Positions 31,314 through 38,427 of a stretch of 38,427 nt of DNA are shown here, one piece after another. The stretch covers positions 1 to 38,427 of the forward strand of contig DATHII010000323.1 in NCBI GenBank assembly GCA_035316885.1, in the 5' to 3' direction. Source of the stretch: DASRTE01 sp035316885 (lineage in GTDB: Bacteria > Actinomycetota > Actinomycetes > Jiangellales > Jiangellaceae). Below the pieces are notes generated by a model. It had not been told where the DNA came from. It searched no databases and was given only the letters and a program-made list of their open reading frames with translations. The position numbers were made by a program, and so were the translations under genes. The first letter of the stretch is position 1. The number at the start of each line of letters is the position of its first letter.

Positions 31314-32567
31314 CTACACGCAGTAACGAAGCGCGAGCAACGCGTAGGCCCGGGCGCAGGCGACGAGGTCGGCCACGGCGACGTGCTCGTCGGTCGCGTG
31401 GGCAGTGGCGAGGTGGCCAGGGCCGAGAAGGAGAGTCGGGATGCCGGCGGCGGCGTAGAGCCGGAGATCCGAGCCGCTCGGTGCGCCTCTCGTCTCGGGC
31501 GTCCACCGTGCAGCGTCCGTACAGGCGGAGCGGACGTCGTCGAGCAGGCGGTGCCCGTCGGCGAGCTTGCCTGACGCGAACACCCCGCCCGGCCAGCTCA
31601 CCCGTGCGGGGTGCGACGACAGCCACGGGTCGCTGTCGCACGCTGCGGCCACGGTGGACTCGAACTCTGCTCGCGCCCGGTCGACCGGCTCGCCGATCCG
31701 CACGCCGTACCGCCCCTCGGCCACCAGCAGGTCGGGCACGGTGCTGGCCCAGTCGCCGGCCCGGACGACACCGATCGACAGCGGGTAGGCGACCTCGAGG
31801 TGGGCCAACAAGGGATCCACGTCGCGATTGCGCCGGCGCTCGAGTTCGCGAAGTGCGGTGAGGACCGGGGCTGCCGCATCGAGAGCAGATACGCCCTCGG
31901 TTCGCGTCGAGCCATGGGCCGCCTTCCCGGGAACCTCGATGCGGAACGTCAGCGAACCGGCGTTCGCCGGCACGACAGTTGCCCCCGACGGCTCGGCAAT
32001 CACGCACGCGCCGCCGCCGTGACCGCGTTGGAGCGTGGCGTGTGCCCCGATGCCGCCGTCCTCCTCGCCGACGACGCAGTGGACGGCGACGGATCGCCGC
32101 AGCCGGACCCCGGTCGACCGCAGGGCCGAGACCGCCCCGAGCACGGCAGCCAGCCCGCCCTTCATGTCGCACGCGCCGCGGCCGTACAACAGGCCGCCTT
32201 CTTCGCGCAGGAGCCAGGGGTCGGATGCCCACCCGCCGAGGTCGCCGGGTGGCACCACGTCGGTGTGCCCGGCGAGGATCAGGGCCGGCGCTGACGGACC
32301 GACCGTGCCGACGCAGCCGAGCGCCTCGTCCCGCACGACCTCCTCGCCGGGATAGCCGGGTGACTCGCGCAACGCCGGAAGATCGAGCGTCCAGAGGTCG
32401 ACCTCGGCGCCGAGCGCCGCCAGCCGGTCGGCGCACCATCGCTGGATGACCACTTCGCCAGCAGACCCGCCGACGCTCGGCATCGCGACCAGCGGGGCGA
32501 GGTCGGCGACGATCGCCTCGGTGTCGACAGCCTCGACGACCCGGCGTTCGGTGGGGCTTAGCGTCAC
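31314..32567 (-). CDS. M20-family metallopeptidase (ArgE/DapE-like)
   Basis: The 417-residue enzyme has the M20 metal ligands: His 101 and Asp 103 in ILAGHTDVVPPGDL, Asp 134 in GACDMKGGLAAV, Glu 168/169 in CVVGEEDGGIGAH, and the late His in GPGHLATAHATDEH. The lid domain (AAHGSTRTEGVSALDAAAPV) is present. Such enzymes deacylate amino acids such as N-acetylornithine or succinyl-diaminopimelate; it is similar to both, and no arg or dap gene is beside it. GTG 32567 overlaps the HelD-like stop in GTGA, an odd partner. Confidence 0.9.
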   Translation of the reverse strand: MTLSPTERRVVEAVDTEAIVADLAPLVAMPSVGGSAGEVVIQRWCADRLAALGAEVDLWTLDLPALRESPGYPGEEVVRDEALGCVGTVGPSAPALILAGHTDVVPPGDLGGWASDPWLLREEGGLLYGRGACDMKGGLAAVLGAVSALRSTGVRLRRSVAVHCVVGEEDGGIGAHATLQRGHGGGACVIAEPSGATVVPANAGSLTFRIEVPGKAAHGSTRTEGVSALDAAAPVLTALRELERRRNRDVDPLLAHLEVAYPLSIGVVRAGDWASTVPDLLVAEGRYGVRIGEPVDRARAEFESTVAAACDSDPWLSSHPARVSWPGGVFASGKLADGHRLLDDVRSACTDAARWTPETRGAPSGSDLRLYAAAGIPTLLLGPGHLATAHATDEHVAVADLVACARAYALLALRYCV

Positions 32568-34579
32568 GCGCCCGAGTCTGCCAGCACGGCAGGCAGCGGC
32601 TCGGCGTGCACGATCGTCAGCGACGAGACCGCGCGGGTGAGCACCACGTACAGGCGCCGCAGGCCGCGCAGTTCGGCGGCCACGATCTGCGCCGGCTCCA
32701 CGACGACGACGTGGTCGAACTCGATCCCCTTCGACATGGTCGCCGGCACGAGCATCAGCCGTGGGTCGTCCTCATCGTTCGGGGACCCGGTGGCCAACCC
32801 GGCGTCGACGAAAGCGCGCCGCAGACTGTCGGCGATGGCGTCGGCGGCGATGATCCCGATCGACCCCTCACGCGCGGACACGTCCGCGACCACACGGACG
32901 ACGCCCGCAGCGAATCCCGGGCCGTCGTCGACGCGGATGACATCGAGCCGGCCCGGGTTCGTACGGACCGGCTCCGGCGGCGCCACCGAGGGTGCGATCG
33001 TGGGCAGCAGTCTCGACGCGAGCGCGACGACCGCCGCCGGCACCCGGTATCCCTTGCGCAGGATCTCCACGTGAGCGTCATCCGTGCCGAGGTGACCGAG
33101 CGCCTCGGTCCAGGACGCGGTCGCCCACGGCGTCGTCCCCTGCGCGATGTCGCCGAGCACGGTCGCGGAGCCGGTCGCCGCCCGGCGGCCCACCGCGCGC
33201 AGCTCCATCGGAGAGAGATCCTGCGCCTCGTCGAGCACGACGTGACCGAACGTCGCCGTGCGCCCGACGACCCCGCGGGCCTCGTCGACCAGGACGGCGT
33301 CGGCGTGCGACCACGGTGCGGTCCGCGGACCACGCGCCAGGCGGTCCCATCGCAGAAGGAGTCGTTCCGCAGGTTCCAGCAGGTCAGCGGCCACCTCGTC
33401 GAGGTATCCGGGCTCCCCGAGCAGGCGCATGATCAGCCGGACCGGGTCGACCGCCGGCCAGACCATCTCGAGATGAGCCCGCACCGGCCTGGACCGGGCG
33501 ACCGCGTCCTGGATCCGGTCGTCGGTGATCACGCCGGCGCCCTCCATCCGGAGCAGCACGAGGTGCGCGAGGCGCTGTGGCAGCAGCGACCGCCCGACAC
33601 CGTAGGCATCACCGCGGGCCCGCATCGCGGCGACCGCCTCAGCCGCATCGTGCGCCGGGACCCGCCACTGCCGGGTGCCGCGCGGGACGACCAGGGGCTC
33701 GGACGGCTCTCGGATGTGGCCCCACACCGCCCGGCGCACGACCTCGGCGAGGCGCGGGTCGCCCTTGAGTGCAGCGACGTCGGGTGGGTCGAGCCGCCGC
33801 ACAGGCACGCTCTCGACGAGTTCGGCGACGGTGACCTGGCGGACGTCCACCTCGCCGAGCGCCGGGAGCACCTGCCCGATGTAGTGCAGGAACGCACGGT
33901 TGGGCCCGACGACGAGCACGCCGCTGCGGGCCAGTCGACGGCGGTGGGCGTGGAGCAGGTACGCGGCGCGGTGCAGCCCGACGGCCGTCTTCCCGGTCCC
34001 CGGTGCGCCTTGAACGCACACGGTGCGGTCGAGGTCGGCGCGGACCACCTCATCCTGCTCGGGCTGGATGGTGGCGACGATGTCCCGCATCGGACCCACG
34101 CGCGGCCGCTCGATCTCCTCGGTGAGGATACGGCTGGTGACGTCGGCCTCCGCGGTGTCGCCAAGGTGCTCGTCCTCGTATGAGGTGATCTCGCCGCGGG
34201 CGAAGCCGAACCGGCGGCGCAGCGTGACCTTGTGCGGGTCGCGGCGCGTTGCCCGGTAGAAGGCGCGCGAGATGTCGGCCCGCCAGTCGACGACGACAGG
34301 GTCCCCGGCCGCGTTCATGACGTGGCGGCGTCCGATGTGGAACGATTCCGGCCGCTGCCCGCCGACGTCGATGCGGCCGAAGAACAGCGGGACGGACGGG
34401 TCGTCGACCAATGCCCGGGCCCTGCGGTCGAGTGCCGCCTGCAGGTATCCCTCGGAAACCGGGTCGCCGCCCTGCGCCGTGAGCGAGAGCGTGTGCTCGC
34501 GCATTCGGCGCAGGTCGTCGCGGGCGCGGCGCAGGTAGTCGCGTTCGGCCGCGAGGGCCGCGTCGGCGCTACGCGTCAC
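32564..34579 (-). CDS. HelD-like RNA-polymerase-associated UvrD-type ATPase
   Basis: The 671-residue ATPase has an N-terminal helix pair (ALAAERDYLRRARDDLRRMR) as in HelD, and an early domain with FHIGRRHVMNAAGDPVVVDW. The helicase core has the P-loop GAPGTGKT at about 191-198, the DEAQDLSPMELRAVGRRA box and LYVVLTRAVSSLTIVHAEPL. HelD-type proteins clear stalled RNA polymerase and can give rifamycin tolerance. The N-terminus is short for HelD proper, so a HelR/HelD-like subgroup is likely. GTG 34579 overlaps the XPB stop by 11 bases; its own stop overlaps the M20 start, giving a coupled set. Confidence 0.85.
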   Translation of the reverse strand: MTRSADAALAAERDYLRRARDDLRRMREHTLSLTAQGGDPVSEGYLQAALDRRARALVDDPSVPLFFGRIDVGGQRPESFHIGRRHVMNAAGDPVVVDWRADISRAFYRATRRDPHKVTLRRRFGFARGEITSYEDEHLGDTAEADVTSRILTEEIERPRVGPMRDIVATIQPEQDEVVRADLDRTVCVQGAPGTGKTAVGLHRAAYLLHAHRRRLARSGVLVVGPNRAFLHYIGQVLPALGEVDVRQVTVAELVESVPVRRLDPPDVAALKGDPRLAEVVRRAVWGHIREPSEPLVVPRGTRQWRVPAHDAAEAVAAMRARGDAYGVGRSLLPQRLAHLVLLRMEGAGVITDDRIQDAVARSRPVRAHLEMVWPAVDPVRLIMRLLGEPGYLDEVAADLLEPAERLLLRWDRLARGPRTAPWSHADAVLVDEARGVVGRTATFGHVVLDEAQDLSPMELRAVGRRAATGSATVLGDIAQGTTPWATASWTEALGHLGTDDAHVEILRKGYRVPAAVVALASRLLPTIAPSVAPPEPVRTNPGRLDVIRVDDGPGFAAGVVRVVADVSAREGSIGIIAADAIADSLRRAFVDAGLATGSPNDEDDPRLMLVPATMSKGIEFDHVVVVEPAQIVAAELRGLRRLYVVLTRAVSSLTIVHAEPLPAVLADSGA

Positions 34580-36218
34580 CGTGAAGGACGTCCTCGGCGT
34601 CGACGATCCGGTAGGCGTACCCCTGCTCGGCCAGGAAGCGCTGCCGGTGCTGGGCGAAGTCCTGGTCGACGGTGTCGCGGGCCACGACCGAGTAGAACCT
34701 GGCGGTCCGGCCGTCGGACTTCGGCCGCAGTATGCGGCCGAGCCGCTGTGCCTCCTCCTGCCGTGACCCGAACGTCCCGGACACCTGGATCGCAACGCTC
34801 GCCTCGGGCAGGTCGATGGAGAAGTTCGCGACCTTGCTGACCACCAGTGTCGACAGCTCGCCCGTGCGAAACGCCTCGTACAACCGCTGCCGTTCGCGTA
34901 CCGTCGTCTCGCCCTTGACGACCGGGGCGTCGAGGCGTTCGGCGAGGTCGTCGAGCTGGTCGATGTACTGGCCGATCACCAGCGTCTGGTCGCCTGCGTG
35001 CCGGGCGACGAGCTGCTCGACGACGCGGGTCTTGGTGTCGGTGGTCGAGCCGAGCCGGTAGCGGTCGTCGGGTTCGGCGGTTGCGTATGCAAGCCGTTCG
35101 CCGTCGCTCAGCGTGACCCGCACCTCGACGCAGTCGGCCGGCGCGATCCAGCCCTGGTTCTCGATCTCCTTCCAGGGCGCGTCGTAGCGCTTGGGCCCGA
35201 TCAGCGTGAAGACGTCGTCCTCGCGGCCGTCCTCGCGGACCAGGGTAGCGGTCAGGCCGAGCCGTCGGCGGGCCTGCAGGTTGGCCGTCATCCGGAAGAT
35301 CGGCGCGGGCAGCAGGTGTACCTCGTCGTAGACGATCAGCCCCCAGTCGCGGGCGTCGAGCAGCTCCAGGTGCGAGTAGACGCCCTTCCGCCGGGTCGTC
35401 ATGACCTGATACGTAGCGACGGTGACCGGCCGGATCTCCTTCCTGGCCCCGGAGTACTCGCCGATCTCGTCCTCGGTGAGGCTGGTCCGGCGGACGAGCT
35501 CGTCGCACCACTGCCGGGCGGCGACGGTGCTGGTGACGAGGATCAGCGTCGTGGCGCCGGCCCGGGCCATGGCGGCCGCACCGACCAGCGTCTTACCGGC
35601 GCCGCAGGGCAGCACCACGACGCCGGAGCCGCCGTGCCAGAAGCCTTCGGCCGCGTCGCGCTGGTAGGGCCGCAACGTCCAGCCGTCCTCGACCAGCGCG
35701 ATCGGGTGGGCCTCGCCGTCGACGTACCCCGCGAGATCCTCCGCCGGCCAGCCCAGCTTGACCAGGGCCTGCTTGAGATTGCCGCGCTCGCTCGGGTGGA
35801 CGACGACCGCGTCGGCGTCGATCCGCGTCCCGACGAGTGGACGCACCCGTTTGGATCGCAGGACCTCCTCGAGCACCGGGCGGTCGGTGCTGTGCAGCAC
35901 GAGCCCGTGGACCGGGTCGGTCTCCAGGCGCAGCCGCCCGTAGCGCGCCATCGTCTCGGCGACGTCGACGAGCAGTGCGTGCGGGACCGGGTAGCGCGAG
36001 TGGGTCAGGAGCGTGTCGACGACCTGCTCGGCGTCGTGACCGGCCGCCCTGGCGTTCCAGAGGCCCAGCGGCGTGAGGCGGTAGGTGTGGACGTGCTCAG
36101 GCGCACGTTCGAGTTCGGCGAACGGGGCGATGGCGCGGCGGCAGGCATCGGCCTGGTCGTGGTCGACCTCGAGGAGCAGTGTCTTGTCGCTCTGGACGAT
36201 CAGGGGTCCGTCGGTCAC
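34569..36218 (-). CDS. XPB-type DNA helicase (actinobacterial ERCC3-like)
   Basis: The 549-residue superfamily-2 helicase starts VTDGPLIVQSDKTLLLEVDH with the N-terminal damage-recognition-like domain. It has the Walker A PCGAGKT at 204-210, DEVH at 298-301 in LIVYDEVHLLPAP, and the motif VI segment EAQRLGRILRPKSDGRTARF. XPB works in opening damaged DNA; the bacterial relatives are known from mycobacteria. GTG 36218 is preceded by GGAGG and is where the family usually begins. It lies 85 bases behind the stop of the helicase-associated gene, a typical neighbour. Confidence 0.94.
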   Translation of the reverse strand: MTDGPLIVQSDKTLLLEVDHDQADACRRAIAPFAELERAPEHVHTYRLTPLGLWNARAAGHDAEQVVDTLLTHSRYPVPHALLVDVAETMARYGRLRLETDPVHGLVLHSTDRPVLEEVLRSKRVRPLVGTRIDADAVVVHPSERGNLKQALVKLGWPAEDLAGYVDGEAHPIALVEDGWTLRPYQRDAAEGFWHGGSGVVVLPCGAGKTLVGAAAMARAGATTLILVTSTVAARQWCDELVRRTSLTEDEIGEYSGARKEIRPVTVATYQVMTTRRKGVYSHLELLDARDWGLIVYDEVHLLPAPIFRMTANLQARRRLGLTATLVREDGREDDVFTLIGPKRYDAPWKEIENQGWIAPADCVEVRVTLSDGERLAYATAEPDDRYRLGSTTDTKTRVVEQLVARHAGDQTLVIGQYIDQLDDLAERLDAPVVKGETTVRERQRLYEAFRTGELSTLVVSKVANFSIDLPEASVAIQVSGTFGSRQEEAQRLGRILRPKSDGRTARFYSVVARDTVDQDFAQHRQRFLAEQGYAYRIVDAEDVLHGDA

Positions 36219-36303
36219 GGGCGTCCTCCGGTTAGCGGGTCTGCCATTGTCCAACATGCGAGGGTGTCCGTGTGCTTCCCGGATGCACCGCTCGTTGTCG
36301 GGT

Positions 36304-38427
36304 TCACGCGGCGTCGACCGGAGCCACGCCGCTGATCCGATGGACGGCGAACGTTCGCACCTCTCCGGACCGGTGGTCGAACGCCGCCAGCCACCCACCT
36401 TCGAGTCGAACCGGATCGACGACGCGTTCGCTGGTCGCACCGTGGTGGTCGACGTAACCGATCCACACGGTCGCGCCGTCCTCGAGCGCGCGTCGCAGGT
36501 CGGCGAGGGTCTGTGCGGACACGCTGCGGCCCAGCCGGCCCGGCGCGGCGTCCGGCGGCCGCCCGGCGGCGCTGCGGTCGCCGGCTCTGACCGCACGGAC
36601 GGCGGCAGCGAGAAGGGCGTCGGAGGGCGGGGAGCGCTCGGCCATCAGTGGCTCCGGCGCCGGGCGAGCGGGTGCGCGCCGGTCGTGTGCCCGAGCGATG
36701 ACCACCGAACCGTCGGCGGCCTCTGCCGAGGGCCGGAAGGCCATGCTGCGGAGCCGCTCGAGCAGCGTTCCGGTGTCGAGGTCGGAGACGAGGACGGTGG
36801 GCGCGAGCCGCCGCAGGCCGAGCGCACCGGAGAGCGGGTCGGCCAGGATCTGCGCCAGCAGGGCCTGGTCGTCACAGCGGATGAATGCGGACGCCGCGCC
36901 GACCCGCAGCACGCCGTGCTGCCGGGCGACGTCGTCGACCAGGTAGGTCAGCGGCTGCGGCACCGGCGTACGTGACACCCGGCCGAGGAACTCGTGCAAC
37001 TCGGCCGCCGTGCGGCCGCCGTCGAGGGCCCGGCGCACCGACTCCGCGGTGAAGCGGTGCACCGTCGCGCCGCCCCTGCTCTCGACGTCGGAGACCTGGG
37101 CCAGATCGCGGGCGAGGTCGCCGCGCAGAGGTCCGGGCGCCACCGCGGTGAGGTCGGCCTGAATCAGCACGTGGTCGAGCGGCTCGGGCAACACGGCGGC
37201 CAGGGCTGCCACGGACGCCTTCGTGGCGGCCTCCGGCGGGCGTCCGTCGAGCAGGGGCCGCGCGTGTGAGGCCAGCGCACCGTGACCCGTGACACCGAGG
37301 AGTTCGGCTTCCCGGAGCGTCCAGCCGACGAGGTCGTCGCGGAGCCGTCCACCACGGCGGGGGCGCGCCCAGCGGACGGCCTCCTGCACGCCGTCGCGCT
37401 CTGGGGCGGCGCCGTCGGGGAGCCGCGCCAGGACGTCGAGCACGATGCGGCGGATCTCGGGTGCCAGTGGGCGGTCGAGGTCGCGGCCGAGTGGCGGCAC
37501 CGGCCGGTCGCGCTCGTCCCGTGTCCCCACCAGTCCGGCCGTGCGGCTGGTGATCAGCCAAGCGTTCGCCAAGGCCGTCCATTGCCGGGACGGGTCGAGC
37601 CGGCGCCATGCGTCGGAGGCCGGCGTCGGCAACCAGACCTCGTCGAAATCGCTGCTGGGCGCGACCAGGCCGGCGGCGTATGCGAGGTCGGCGATCAGCG
37701 CCGACCCGGCCTCGTCGAGGTCGAGCAACCGGGGAAGGCGGCGGAGGTCGCGGACGCCGAGGCCGCCAGTGCGCAGGACAGCCGGCGGCTCGTCCGACCA
37801 CGCGTCGAGGAGCGTTTCGACGCGCCGCACCGTCTCGAACGCGCCAGCGCCCGCGGTGTGGTCGACCGTGTGGGAGTCGCGTTGGGTGGTCTCTGGTACC
37901 GGTGGGTCCGTGCTGATCCCAGGGTGGACGACCCCGCCCCGGAGATGCAGGCCGATCTCCCGTGGGAGGACGACTGTGAAGTCGTCGACCGGGACGAGCA
38001 GACCCACTGCGAGCAGCTGTTCGACGGGGGTCCGTGCGGACGCACGGTCCACCTCCCGGCGGGCGTCGTCGACCTTGCCGGTGGGCGGACCGGCGGTCAA
38101 CGTGCGCAGGGCCGCCACCGGCTCGTCCCCGAGTTCGGCCAGCAGATCGTCGAGATTCTTCGTCAGCACCGCCGCGACGGCATCGGCGTCGACGGTCGGA
38201 TCGCCGGTGCTAGGGACCCCGAGGTCGGTCGCGATCTGCACCAAGCGCGCGGGTGGGTGCGCCATGAGGGCCTGGCCGGCCGGCGGGCCGAGGCCTGCGG
38301 GGAACGGGCCGAGCGCCTCGTGCGCGGCGCGGACGAGACGTGGTGACCTGCTGTCGCCCCAGACCAGCGCCTTCGTCTGCAACCGGTCGATTGCTGCATT
38401 CGCCGCGGTCGCCGCCACTCCGAGGAT
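36304..38427 (-). CDS. Helicase-associated, WYL-domain-like protein (partial, N-terminus off the right edge)
   Basis: The frame is open to the right edge, so the true start lies outside the window; about 707 residues are visible. The long helical middle resembles the helicase-associated/XPB-Ssl2-like protein family found beside XPB in actinobacteria. The C-terminus is a WYL-type domain: LADLRRALEDGATVWIGYVD, HHGATSERVVDPVRLEGGWL and AAFDHRSGEVRTFAVHRISG. WYL domains bind nucleotides or nucleic acid and sense signals. It probably works with the XPB helicase, whose gene follows directly. No enzymatic motif is visible. Confidence 0.82.
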   Translation of the reverse strand: MLGVAATAANAAIDRLQTKALVWGDSRSPRLVRAAHEALGPFPAGLGPPAGQALMAHPPARLVQIATDLGVPSTGDPTVDADAVAAVLTKNLDDLLAELGDEPVAALRTLTAGPPTGKVDDARREVDRASARTPVEQLLAVGLLVPVDDFTVVLPREIGLHLRGGVVHPGISTDPPVPETTQRDSHTVDHTAGAGAFETVRRVETLLDAWSDEPPAVLRTGGLGVRDLRRLPRLLDLDEAGSALIADLAYAAGLVAPSSDFDEVWLPTPASDAWRRLDPSRQWTALANAWLITSRTAGLVGTRDERDRPVPPLGRDLDRPLAPEIRRIVLDVLARLPDGAAPERDGVQEAVRWARPRRGGRLRDDLVGWTLREAELLGVTGHGALASHARPLLDGRPPEAATKASVAALAAVLPEPLDHVLIQADLTAVAPGPLRGDLARDLAQVSDVESRGGATVHRFTAESVRRALDGGRTAAELHEFLGRVSRTPVPQPLTYLVDDVARQHGVLRVGAASAFIRCDDQALLAQILADPLSGALGLRRLAPTVLVSDLDTGTLLERLRSMAFRPSAEAADGSVVIARAHDRRAPARPAPEPLMAERSPPSDALLAAAVRAVRAGDRSAAGRPPDAAPGRLGRSVSAQTLADLRRALEDGATVWIGYVDHHGATSERVVDPVRLEGGWLAAFDHRSGEVRTFAVHRISGVAPVDAA

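Noticed and set aside
32606..34183. 525-residue plus-strand ORF opposite the HelD-like gene
   Set aside because: Antisense shadow; the real frame has all ATPase motifs.
34998..36335. 445-residue plus-strand ORF opposite the XPB gene
   Set aside because: Antisense shadow of the helicase.
37282..38346. 354-residue plus-strand ORF at the right edge
   Set aside because: Antisense shadow of the helicase-associated gene.
1..38427. CRISPR arrays, tRNA or rRNA genes, transposases
   Set aside because: I saw no regularly spaced direct repeats, no cloverleaf or rRNA-like stretch, and no transposase domain. A tool-based scan would settle small RNAs.

Overview
This window is a stretch of high-GC actinobacterial chromosome. 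The codon use (G or C in third positions, many GTG starts), frequent ATGA/GTGA start-stop overlaps, a CIRCE-controlled groEL without groES, a class E sortase, a LytR C-terminal protein, DUF3263, an XPB helicase and an F420-reductase-like remnant all fit an actinomycete. A member of the Pseudonocardiales is my best guess from gene content. There is no rRNA, tRNA, CRISPR array or intact transposase that I can see.

Layout. 1-0.7 kb holds two decayed gene fragments facing each other (a prealbumin-like domain protein and the C-terminal part of AnmK). 0.7-4.1 kb is a minus-strand run: an ACT-domain protein, a three-gene group ending in two DUF202 membrane proteins, a lipoprotein, and a SoxR regulator with a recognisable SoxR box. 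4.1-7.8 kb carries the trehalose genes otsA (minus) and otsB (plus), with DUF3263 and LytR-C genes between them. 7.8-9.9 kb has a dienelactone hydrolase, an aldose 1-epimerase and a membrane protein with an HExxH motif. 9.97-11.67 kb is the most interesting unit: a SAM-I riboswitch whose closing stem overlaps the Shine-Dalgarno of a zinc-ribbon threonine-synthase-like gene, which overlaps a gene for a small ubiquitin-like sulfur carrier ending in Gly-Gly. Convergent to it lie a class E sortase and a 51-residue membrane protein, then a cold-shock gene.

12.95-20.8 kb looks like a more accessory stretch. It has orphan hypothetical genes, a PLP-dependent decarboxylase, a secreted beta-propeller protein, a decayed F420-type reductase fused by readthrough to a membrane protein, a GNAT-like protein, a hemerythrin-like protein and several hundred bases with no clear gene. 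20.8-25.0 kb carries a cupin, then a TetR regulator divergent from a lipid-type cluster: fabG-like SDR, a stump of an acyl-CoA dehydrogenase, a MaoC hydratase and a CrtI-like oxidoreductase, joined by coupled starts and stops. 25.0-26.35 kb is a coupled pair of an HTTM-type membrane protein and an anchored partner. 26.4-28.3 kb is groEL with two CIRCE operators and a strong hairpin after it.

28.3-31.3 kb has small genes: a cysteine-containing hypothetical, CutC, DUF4031, an HD-domain protein, an MFS stump and a DoxX protein. 31.3-38.4 kb is a minus-strand cluster: a partial helicase-associated/WYL protein, XPB helicase, a HelD-like ATPase and an M20 peptidase. The last three overlap and are probably co-translated.

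The best candidate for an under-described system is the SAM-riboswitch/threonine-synthase-like/sulfur-carrier unit. It suggests a methionine-related, protein-bound-sulfide role for the enzyme rather than plain threonine synthesis. That is inference and testable.
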